The notes beneath the pieces are model-generated. The model saw nothing but the letters and a program-made list of their open reading frames with translations, was not told the DNA's origin and did no database searches. From an uncultured Acidimicrobiia bacterium (lineage in GTDB: Bacteria; Actinomycetota; Acidimicrobiia; IMCC26256; CALEDW01): 6,020 nt of DNA. A program made the translations under genes and the position numbers. Of this stretch, positions 1-6,020 are shown piece after piece (position 1 is the stretch's first letter; each line of letters opens with the position of its first letter). The DNA lies in assembly GCA_937949585.1 (NCBI GenBank), contig CALEDW010000162.1, positions 1 through 6,020 of the forward strand, given 5' to 3'.

Positions 1-832
1 CCTCGCCCACGGGCTCGGCGACGTGGCGCTCTTCGAGACCGGCCGGGTGTTCCACCCGCCCCGCCCCGGCGACCTGCTCCCCGACGAGCGGGAGCACCTC
101 GCCGCGGTGTGGGCCGGCAGGGTCCGGCGCGCCCCGGTGGAGCCCGACCGGCCCGTCGACGCCTACGACGCCACCGACGCGGTCGGCGTGTTGGCCGCGA
201 CCTTGGAGCTGGACCGGTGGTGGCTCGAGGCGGCCGACGCCCCGGGGTTCGCCCCCGGCCGCTGCGCCGCGGTGATGGTGGAGGGAGAGGGAGAGGGTAA
301 GGGAGAGGGAGAAGGAGAAGGAGCGGACGAAGGAGCGGAGACGGGGGACGCGCCGGCCTTCCCCGGTGCGGCGCGATCCCGCCGGGGAGGGCCCGGCGCG
401 GGCGCACGTGTGGCGGGGTACGTCGGGGAGCTCGCCGCGGCCACCCTCGCCACGCTCGGGTTGTCGGGCCCGGTGGCGGCGCTGGAGGTGGACCTCGACG
501 TGCTGTGCGCCGGGCGCCGTCGCGACCGGACCTTCCGGCCGCCGTCGCGCTATCCGGCCTCGACGATCGACCTCGCGTTCGCCTGCGCCGAAGGTGTCCC
601 CGTCGGGGCGCTGGCGGCCACGCTGCGCGACGCGGCCGGGGAGCTGCTCGAGGAGCTCCGCTGCTTCGACGTGTTCCGTTCGGACGAGCTCGCGGCCGCC
701 GGCCGCAAGAGCGTCGCGTTCACGCTTCGGTTCCGGGCGCCGGACCGGACGCTCACCGACGCCGAGGTCGCCGAGGTCCGCGCCCGCTGCATCGAGGCGG
801 TCACCCGCGCCCACGACGCGTCGCTGCGCTGA
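1..832 (+). CDS. pheT: Phenylalanyl-tRNA synthetase beta subunit, C-terminal part (5' truncated by window)
   Basis: PheT pairs with PheS in the cytoplasmic (alpha-beta)2 enzyme that charges tRNA-Phe. The frame is open from base 2 to the TGA at 830-832, giving 276 visible residues; the true start lies upstream. The first residues (GLGDVALFETGRVF) match the PheT catalytic-like core, and the GRCAAVMV and VAGYVGEL segments match its conserved 'PGrsA...G.vGelhP' region. From about 548 to 829 there is a complete C-terminal FDX-ACB anticodon-binding domain: RYPASTIDLAF, then LRCFDVFRSDEL, GRKSVAFTLRF and DRTLTDAEV, ending in SLR. The tRNA-binding, B3/4 and B5 domains would be upstream and are not seen. 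Unusual: about 42 extra residues (281-406), rich in Gly/Glu and then Gly/Ala/Arg, split the conserved hairpin between VMVEG and VAGYVGEL without breaking the frame. pheS is expected just upstream. The gene converges on the minus-strand MaoC-like gene. Confidence 0.95.
   Translation, partial: LAHGLGDVALFETGRVFHPPRPGDLLPDEREHLAAVWAGRVRRAPVEPDRPVDAYDATDAVGVLAATLELDRWWLEAADAPGFAPGRCAAVMVEGEGEGKGEGEGEGADEGAETGDAPAFPGAARSRRGGPGAGARVAGYVGELAAATLATLGLSGPVAALEVDLDVLCAGRRRDRTFRPPSRYPASTIDLAFACAEGVPVGALAATLRDAAGELLEELRCFDVFRSDELAAAGRKSVAFTLRFRAPDRTLTDAEVAEVRARCIEAVTRAHDASLR
280..323 (+). repeat. Purine-only GGGAGA-type repeat tract inside pheT (G-quadruplex and mirror-repeat motif)
   Basis: Bases 280-323 are all purine except T298. 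Five GGG runs (283-285, 289-291, 295-297, 301-303, 307-309) are each separated by exactly three bases (AGA, AGA, TAA, AGA). This fits the canonical G-quadruplex pattern, on the coding strand, so it is also present in the mRNA. Bases 286-297 and 301-312 form a perfect 12-base mirror repeat around the spacer TAA, the arrangement typical of triplex (H-DNA) motifs. The tract encodes alternating Gly and Glu/Lys, using GGA and GAA codons that are rare elsewhere in this window. A degenerate purine-rich continuation with scattered C runs to about 349. Structure formation is inferred from the motif only. Confidence 0.85.
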
Positions 833-841
833 AGCGGCGGT

Positions 842-859
842 CCGTCCCGTACGGGACGG
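842..859. terminator. Perfect 18-bp palindrome between convergent genes, candidate two-way terminator
   Basis: The sequence CCGTCCCGTACGGGACGG is identical to its own reverse complement. As RNA it could fold into a 7-bp GC-rich stem with a GTAC loop on either strand. It lies 9 bases after the pheT stop and about 37 bases beyond the stop of the convergent MaoC-like gene, where a shared terminator would be expected. There is no U-run on either side, so it is not a classical intrinsic terminator. U-less hairpins are often proposed as terminators in high-GC actinobacteria. Function is inferred. Confidence 0.5.
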
Positions 860-880
860 TGCGCGTACGGGACGGTGCGC
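849..880. repeat. Two tandem copies of a 16-bp sequence
   Basis: GTACGGGACGGTGCGC occurs at 849-864 and is immediately repeated without change at 865-880. The first copy overlaps the right arm of the 842-859 palindrome, so the left arm CCGTCCC (842-848) can pair with GGGACGG in either copy (853-859 or 869-875). The core GGGACGGT occurs a third time at 908-915, just inside the end of the MaoC-like gene. It looks like a local duplication of a terminator arm. Confidence 0.85.
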
Positions 881-888
881 GCGGCGGC

Positions 889-910
889 CCCGGGTTCAGG
901 AACACCCGGG
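889..910 (-). terminator. Hairpin around the stop codon of the MaoC-like gene
   Basis: CCCGGGT (889-895) and ACCCGGG (904-910) form a 7-bp inverted repeat with an 8-base loop that contains the minus-strand TGA stop (896-898). On the minus strand it would be transcribed just before the 842-859 palindrome, so the two hairpins could act together at the 3' end of this mRNA. There is no U-run. The inverted repeat is directly visible; a terminator or mRNA-stabilising role is inferred. Confidence 0.35.
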
Positions 911-1855
911 ACGGTCGGGGTGCAGGCGGGCGCGGCCGCTCACCGCCGCCCGGCTCGCCTCGGGCGCCCCCGATTCGTCGTCGATCCCCACGGTGAAGCT
1001 CGCCGCGTCCGGCCCGATCTGAGCGAGGGCGGTGACGGTCCGCCCGGCGACCACCGGACGGTGGAACGTCCAGTGCACCTCGGCGTCGCGCAGCAGCGCG
1101 TCCTCCCAGGCCTCGAGCAGCAGCCCGTATGCGGGCGCCGCCACCTGCATGCCCTGGGCCACCGGGGCGGGGTAGCCGAGCCGGGCGGCGAGCTCGGGTT
1201 CGCTGTGGAAGTTGCCGCGGCGCGAGTACGTCCGGAGGAGTTCCGGTTCCAGCCGCAGCGACCGCCGCCGGACTCCCGCCCCGGCACCGGCCCCCCCGGC
1301 CGACCCGGGCCGGGTCCGCGCCTCGCCGCGCTCACGATCAGCCCCGCGCCCGTCCCCACCGCGCATCACGCGTGCCGTGCGGGGTGCCGGGCGGCGGCGC
1401 GCCGTACAGAAGTGCGCCGACCCCTCCCACAGGAGGGTTCCCCGCCCGCCGGCGCCCGCCGTGACCGCGCCCGGACCCTGCGCCACGACCTCGGCCACGA
1501 CCTCGAGGTGCTCACGTCCCCGGTGCTCCCATCGTTTGCGTACCGACCCGCTCAGGCGCACGGTCGCCGGGGCCGTCGCGGTGGCATGGGTGCGGAGACG
1601 TTGCGCGAGGTGCAACAGGGGTTCGTCGCAGATCCGCTGGAGCGCCACGATGAGCAGGTTCGCGGCGAGCGGCGGGTACAGCACCCCGGCTCCGCGGGCC
1701 GGGTGGTCGATCCCCGCCCCCGCCCAGTACCGGTCGTTGGCGGCTGCCCGTAGCTCGAGGACCCACGGGCCGAGCGGCGTCCCCACGGCCGGCAGACACC
1801 GGTGCTCGGGGGCCGCGCCCTCGGCGCCGCCGACCGGATATTCGTCAGAGTGCAT
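896..1855 (-). CDS. MaoC-like double-hotdog protein, probable acyl-CoA dehydratase/hydratase family
   Basis: This gene encodes 319 residues from ATG (1853-1855) to TGA (896-898). Two hotdog-like halves are visible. The N-terminal half is about residues 28-150, with PWVLELRAAANDRYW, VLYPPLAANL, then strand-like KRWEHRGREHLEVVAEVV and LLWEGSAHF, resembling MaoC N-terminal (FAS1-like dehydratase) domains. The C-terminal half is about residues 198-311, with YSRRGNFHSEPELAARLGYP, PVAQGMQVAAPAYGLL and FHRPVVAGRTVTA, matching the MaoC pattern of His-containing motif, 'VaqGm' helix and 'F..PV..G.t' strand. An Arg/Gly/Ala-rich linker (about 151-196) joins them. MaoC proteins usually hydrate or dehydrate acyl-CoA or acyl-ACP thioesters; the substrate here is unknown. 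The Asp normally five residues before the catalytic His aligns with Arg212, so activity may differ. No Shine-Dalgarno sequence precedes the ATG; a GTG at 1784-1786 (residue 24) is an alternative start. The gene is divergent from argC and convergent with pheT, with no evident functional link to either. Confidence 0.8.
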   Translation of the reverse strand: MHSDEYPVGGAEGAAPEHRCLPAVGTPLGPWVLELRAAANDRYWAGAGIDHPARGAGVLYPPLAANLLIVALQRICDEPLLHLAQRLRTHATATAPATVRLSGSVRKRWEHRGREHLEVVAEVVAQGPGAVTAGAGGRGTLLWEGSAHFCTARRRPAPRTARVMRGGDGRGADRERGEARTRPGSAGGAGAGAGVRRRSLRLEPELLRTYSRRGNFHSEPELAARLGYPAPVAQGMQVAAPAYGLLLEAWEDALLRDAEVHWTFHRPVVAGRTVTALAQIGPDAASFTVGIDDESGAPEASRAAVSGRARLHPDRPGCS

Positions 1856-1864
1856 ATAATGCGC
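1850..1864. promoter_or_regulatory. Candidate ArgR operator (ARG box-like inverted repeat) over the -10 element
   Basis: GCAT (1852-1855) and ATGC (1859-1862) form an inverted repeat around ATA, with one more matching pair at 1850/1864. TGCAT half-sites are reported in actinobacterial ARG boxes, and repression by ArgR with arginine is the usual control of argC operons. The position, directly over the promoter, suits a repressor. The match is short and rests on my recollection of the motif, so this is a weak proposal. Confidence 0.25.
1855..1860 (+). promoter_or_regulatory. TATAAT -10 element of the arg operon promoter
   Basis: A perfect TATAAT sits in an AT-rich island (about 1839-1860) within otherwise extremely GC-rich DNA. 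Only 8 bases separate it from the argC ATG at 1869, so transcription would begin at about 1867-1869 and leave no room for a Shine-Dalgarno sequence: the mRNA would be leaderless or have a 1-2 base leader. No good -35 hexamer is visible at the usual spacing (the region around 1831-1838 reads CGACCGGA). A TG at 1851-1852 is one base off the extended -10 position. The first T of the element is also the last base of the MaoC-like gene's start codon on the other strand. Confidence 0.6.
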
Positions 1865-1868
1865 GGCG

Positions 1869-2909
1869 ATGGATGGAAAGCTCCGGGTCGCCGTCCTCGG
1901 CGGATCAGGCTACACAGGGGCCGAGCTGTTGCGGCTGCTCGCCGGCCATCCGCACTTCGAGGTGGCGACGGTCACGGCGGAGACCCGGGCCGGGGAGCGC
2001 CTCGGTGACGTCGTGCCCGGCCTGGGCGTCGCCTACCCCGACACCCGGCTCGGCGCGCTCGGCGACCTCGACCCCGACGGCTGCGACGTGGTGTTCTGCT
2101 GCCTGCCGCACGGCACCTCCCAGAAGGTCGTCCCCGAGCTGGTCGGGCGGGTCGACCACGTCGTCGACCTCGGCGCCGACTTCCGGCTCCCGCCCGCCCT
2201 CTACGAGCGGTGGTACGGGGAGGCGCACGCCGCCCCCGAGCTGTGCGACCGGTTCGCCTACGCCCTCTGCGAGTGGTTCGGCGACGACCTCGACCGTCGC
2301 CCGCACGCGGCGGTGCCCGGCTGCTACCCGACCGCGACGCTGCTGGCCCTCGCCCCGCTCGTCGCCGCCGGCGTCGTCGCCGACGGGCCGGTGATCGTCG
2401 ACGCCTGCTCGGGTGTCTCCGGAGCCGGGCGTACCCCGAAGCCGGGCACCCACTTCTCCGAGGTCGCCGAGAGCGTCGTCGCCTACGGCCTCGACGGGCA
2501 CCGCCACACCGGGGAGATGGAGCACGGGCTCGCCCGGCTCGCCGGGCGCGACCTGGCGGTGCGCTTCACCCCGCACCTGGTGCCGATGGTGCGCGGCATC
2601 CACGCCACCGTGCACGTCCGGCCCGCCCACCCGGTGACGAGCGAGGAGCTCACCGCGCTCGCCGCCGAGCGCTACGCCGCCCACCCGTTCGTCACCGTCA
2701 CCACCGACCCCCCGCCCACGAAGGCGACCCTGGGGGCCAACACGGCCGCCTGCTGCTACCGGTCCGACCCGCGCACCGGGCTCGTCACCGCGGTCGGGGT
2801 GATCGACAACCTCACCAAGGGGGCGGCGGGCCAGGCCGTGCAGGCCGCGAACCGCCTGTGCGGGCTCCCCGAGACGACCGGCCTGCCGACGGCCGGGCGC
2901 TGGCCGTGA
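1869..2909 (+). CDS. argC: N-acetyl-gamma-glutamyl-phosphate reductase
   Basis: ArgC reduces N-acetyl-glutamyl 5-phosphate to N-acetylglutamate semialdehyde with NADPH, the third step of arginine synthesis, in the cytoplasm. The 346 residues are the usual length. Visible are the Rossmann nucleotide-binding motif GGSGYTGAE (residues 11-19), FCCLPHGTS (76-84), VVDLGADFRL (98-107), the catalytic cysteine in AVPGCYPTA (Cys152), SGVSGAGR (181-188), the active-site histidine region HRHTGEMEH (211-219) and the C-terminal VIDNLTKGAAGQAVQ. The start is fixed at ATG 1869: an in-frame TAA at 1857-1859 lies three codons upstream. There is no Shine-Dalgarno sequence, consistent with a leaderless message from the TATAAT at 1855. 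It is the first gene of argCJBD, and its TGA overlaps the argJ GTG by four bases. Confidence 0.97.
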   Translation: MDGKLRVAVLGGSGYTGAELLRLLAGHPHFEVATVTAETRAGERLGDVVPGLGVAYPDTRLGALGDLDPDGCDVVFCCLPHGTSQKVVPELVGRVDHVVDLGADFRLPPALYERWYGEAHAAPELCDRFAYALCEWFGDDLDRRPHAAVPGCYPTATLLALAPLVAAGVVADGPVIVDACSGVSGAGRTPKPGTHFSEVAESVVAYGLDGHRHTGEMEHGLARLAGRDLAVRFTPHLVPMVRGIHATVHVRPAHPVTSEELTALAAERYAAHPFVTVTTDPPPTKATLGANTAACCYRSDPRTGLVTAVGVIDNLTKGAAGQAVQAANRLCGLPETTGLPTAGRWP

Positions 2910-4075
2910 GCGTCACCGCCGCGGCCGGATTCGCCGCCGGGGGCCGGGCCTGCGGCATCAAGCCCGACGGCCGGGCGGACCTCGCCGTCGTGGTCACCGA
3001 CGACCGGGTGCCGGTGCCGGCCGCCGGCACGTTCACCACCAACCGGGTCGCCGCCGCACCGGTGCAGGTGAGCCGGGCGGCGCTCGCCGACGGGCAGCTC
3101 GCCGCGGTGGTGCTGTCGTCGGGGAACGCGAACGCCGCCACCGGCCCCCAGGGGCTCGCCGACGCCCGCCGGATGGCCGAGCTCGCCGCCGGACACCTCG
3201 GGATCGCGGATGCGGGCGACGTCGCGGTGTGCTCGACCGGACTCATCGGGGTGCCGATGCCGATGGCCGCGCTGGAGGCGGGGATCCCGGCGTGCTGCGC
3301 CGAGCTGAACGGGCCCGAGCGGGCGGCCGAGGCGATCCTCACCACCGACACCGTCGCCAAGCAGGTGTGCGTCGGCGTGCCCGGCGGCGCGGGGGTGGTG
3401 GGTGGGATGGCCAAGGGCGCAGCGATGCTCGCCCCCGCCATGGCCACGATGCTGGCGGTGCTCACCACCGACGTCGCCGCTGCGCCCGGCGTGCTGGCCG
3501 CCGCCCTGCGCACCGCGGTGGACGAGACGTTCAACCAGCTGTGCGTCGACGCCTGCACGAGCACCAACGACACCGTCCTGCTGCTCGCCTCGGGGCGGAC
3601 GGGCCGGCACGTCGAGGGCGGGTCGGGACCGTTCCTCGATGCGCTGCGCGGGGCCTGCGCGGACCTGGCCACCCAGATGGCCCGCGACGCCGAAGGTGCC
3701 ACCGTGCTGGCGCGCATCGAGGTCGTCGGCGCCGCCGGGCACGACGACGCCCGCCGCGCCGCCCGGGCGGTGGCCGCCTCCCAGCTCGTGCAGTGCTCGC
3801 TGAACGGCGCCGACCCCTACTGGGGTCGGGTCCTGTCGGAGCTGGGGGCCTCGGGCGCCGAGCTCGACCCCGACCGGGTGTCGATCGCCTACGGCGGGGT
3901 GGTCGTGTGCCGCCACGGTGCCCCCACCCCCCACGACGCCGACGCGCTGGCGGCCGTGATGGCCGCCCGCGAGGTCACGATCACCTGCGACCTCGGCCTC
4001 GGCGACGGGCGGGCAACGGTGCTCACCACCGACCTCTCCCACGCCTACATCGACGAGAACCGGAGGACCTCGTGA
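2906..4075 (+). CDS. argJ: Glutamate N-acetyltransferase / ornithine acetyltransferase
   Basis: ArgJ moves the acetyl group from N-acetylornithine to glutamate, releasing ornithine and regenerating N-acetylglutamate; some members also use acetyl-CoA, and sequence alone does not say which type this is. The protein has 389 residues, a normal length. Visible are GIKPDGRADLAVVV near the N-terminus, TFTTNRVAAAPV (42-53), SSGNANAATG (71-80), the oxyanion-hole region CSTGLIGVPM (109-118), and the autocleavage site APAMATML with the predicted nucleophile Thr181 after Ala180. ETFNQLCVDACTSTNDT (207-223), CSLNGADPYWGRVL (297-310) and the C-terminal TTDLSHAYIDEN complete the family pattern. The precursor is expected to split into alpha and beta chains at Ala180/Thr181. 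The GTG start at 2906 is inferred from its GTGA overlap with the argC stop and from where ArgJ homology begins. No clear Shine-Dalgarno sequence is present, so reinitiation after argC is likely. The frame is open far upstream inside argC, but that part is not ArgJ-like. Confidence 0.96.
   Translation: MSVTAAAGFAAGGRACGIKPDGRADLAVVVTDDRVPVPAAGTFTTNRVAAAPVQVSRAALADGQLAAVVLSSGNANAATGPQGLADARRMAELAAGHLGIADAGDVAVCSTGLIGVPMPMAALEAGIPACCAELNGPERAAEAILTTDTVAKQVCVGVPGGAGVVGGMAKGAAMLAPAMATMLAVLTTDVAAAPGVLAAALRTAVDETFNQLCVDACTSTNDTVLLLASGRTGRHVEGGSGPFLDALRGACADLATQMARDAEGATVLARIEVVGAAGHDDARRAARAVAASQLVQCSLNGADPYWGRVLSELGASGAELDPDRVSIAYGGVVVCRHGAPTPHDADALAAVMAAREVTITCDLGLGDGRATVLTTDLSHAYIDENRRTS
4062..4066 (+). 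promoter_or_regulatory. Shine-Dalgarno sequence for argB
   Basis: GGAGG lies within the last codons of argJ, five bases before the GTG at 4072, which is good spacing. It supports that GTG as the argB start even though it adds a low-complexity N-terminal stretch. It is the only strong ribosome-binding site among the arg genes here. Confidence 0.75.
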
Positions 4076-4997
4076 GCGCCGGCTCCGGGGGTGCCGGCCC
4101 CGCCGCCGCTCCCGGTCCCCGCCCGGCCGCCGAGCCGTTCGATCCCCGGCGGCTCGACGCGCCGACGAAGGCGGCGGTGCTCGCCGAGGCGCTGCCCTAC
4201 ATCCGGGAGTTCTCCGGGCGCACGGTCGTGGTGAAGGTCGGCGGGCACGCCATGGAGGACCCCGCCCTCGTCGACCTGTTCGCCCAGGACGTGGTGCTCA
4301 TGCGCCTGGTGGGGATGCGGCCGGTGGTGGTGCACGGCGGCGGACCGCAGATCACCGAGCTCATGCGGCGGCTCGGCAAGGAACCCACCTTCGTCGACGG
4401 GTTGCGGGTCACCGACGCCGAGACCGTCGAGGTGGCCCGCATGGCCCTCGTCGGCAAGGTGAACCGGGAGCTCGTGGCGTTGCTCAACCGGCACGGCTCC
4501 TTCGCCGTCGGGTTGTCCGGCGAGGACGCCGGGCTGCTCACCGTGGCGCCCGGCGACCCGCGTCTGGGCTTCGTGGGGGAGATCCGACGGGTGGAACCGG
4601 CCATCCTGGAGCGCTTGCTGCGCGAGGAGCTCATCCCGGTGGTGGCCACGATCGGGGTCGACGAGGCCGGACAGGCCTACAACGTGAACGCCGACACCGT
4701 CGCCGGGGCGCTCGCCGAGGCGTTGGGCGCCGAGAAGCTCGTCTACCTCACCGACGTGGCCGGGGTGTTCGCCGACCCCACGGATCCGGCGACACTGCTG
4801 TCCCGCCTCGACACCGTTGCGGTCGAGCGGCTGCTCGCCGGCGGAGCGGTGGACGGCGGGATGATCCCCAAGCTGCGTTCCGCTCGGGCGGCCGTGCAGC
4901 GGGGAGTGCACCGCGCCCACATCCTCGACGGGCGCGTCCCCCACGCGCTGCTGCTCGAGGTGTTCACCCGGGAGGGCATCGGCACGATGGTGACCCC

Positions 4998-5001
<4 letters not shown>
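4072..5001 (+). CDS. argB: Acetylglutamate kinase
   Basis: ArgB phosphorylates N-acetylglutamate with ATP, usually the regulated step of this recycling pathway. From GTG 4072 it has 309 residues. Amino-acid-kinase motifs are clear: TVVVKVGGHAM (51-61; Lys55 corresponds to the phosphate-binding Lys), VVVHGGGPQI (85-94), RVTDAETVEVARM (112-124), VGLSGEDAGLL (146-156), YNVNADTVAGALAEALGA (203-220), LTDVAGVF (226-233) and GGMIPKL (262-268; second conserved Lys). The helix-forming segment KAAVLAEALPYIREF (33-47) before the first strand, and HALLLEVFTREGIGTMV at the C-terminus, resemble hexameric arginine-inhibited kinases, so feedback inhibition by arginine is inferred. The first roughly 25 residues are Gly/Ala/Pro-rich and not family-conserved. 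The start overlaps the argJ stop (GTGA) and has a GGAGG upstream. The end overlaps argD by four bases. Confidence 0.97.

Positions 5002-6020
<1,019 letters not shown>

Noticed and set aside
849..880. The tandem 16-bp repeat considered as a CRISPR or attachment site
   Set aside because: There are only two copies with no spacer, and no integrase or cas gene nearby. A duplicated terminator arm explains it better.
875..1859. Plus-strand open frames across the MaoC-like gene
   Set aside because: They translate to Arg/Pro/Ala-rich sequence with no domain, whereas the minus strand gives recognisable hotdog motifs.
2210..2905. Upstream extension of the argJ frame inside argC
   Set aside because: The extra translation is Arg/Pro-rich and unlike ArgJ; it is an out-of-frame reading of argC. 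The GTG at 2906 fits family start and gene overlap.
2756..4042. A long minus-strand open frame (428 codons) antisense to argC/argJ
   Set aside because: Its product is a low-complexity Gly/Arg/His-rich sequence with no recognisable domain, opposite well-supported genes. Long spurious frames are expected at this GC content.
3229..4071. Upstream extension of the argB frame inside argJ
   Set aside because: The extra residues are an out-of-frame reading of argJ without kinase similarity; GTG 4072 has a GGAGG at good spacing.

Overview
The window is one stretch of very GC-rich chromosomal DNA with strong G/C preference at third codon positions, GTG start codons and 4-base gene overlaps. These features, together with the gene order pheT, then argC-argJ-argB-argD, point to a high-GC actinobacterium. 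The exact lineage cannot be fixed from this window.

Layout. At the left edge is the 3' part of pheT (phenylalanyl-tRNA synthetase beta subunit) on the plus strand. It carries an unusual in-frame, purine-rich, Gly/Glu-coding insertion. A short intergenic gap (833-895) follows, with a perfect 18-bp palindrome, a 16-bp sequence present twice in tandem, and a second hairpin; it looks like a two-way terminator. Next, on the minus strand and convergent with pheT, is a double-hotdog MaoC-type protein (896-1855) of unknown substrate. Only 13 bases separate its start codon from that of argC, which diverges from it. A perfect TATAAT element lies there, placed so that argC mRNA would be leaderless or nearly so.

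From 1869 to the right edge runs an arginine-biosynthesis operon on the plus strand: argC, argJ, argB and argD (cut by the window end). Each gene after argC starts with a GTG that overlaps the previous stop codon as GTGA, so the four genes are probably translationally coupled. Together they encode N-acetylglutamate kinase (ArgB), N-acetyl-glutamyl-phosphate reductase (ArgC), acetylornithine aminotransferase (ArgD) and ornithine acetyltransferase (ArgJ). These convert N-acetylglutamate to ornithine while recycling the acetyl group. ArgB has the N-terminal helix associated with arginine-sensitive enzymes.

No mobile element, CRISPR array, tRNA or rRNA gene was seen, and there is no gene-free stretch longer than about 65 bases. 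This is mostly a core-genome region and I find no convincing undescribed system. The points most worth a second look are the G-quadruplex/mirror-repeat tract inside pheT, the leaderless argC promoter that overlaps the neighbouring start codon, and the MaoC-like gene sitting between pheT and argC.
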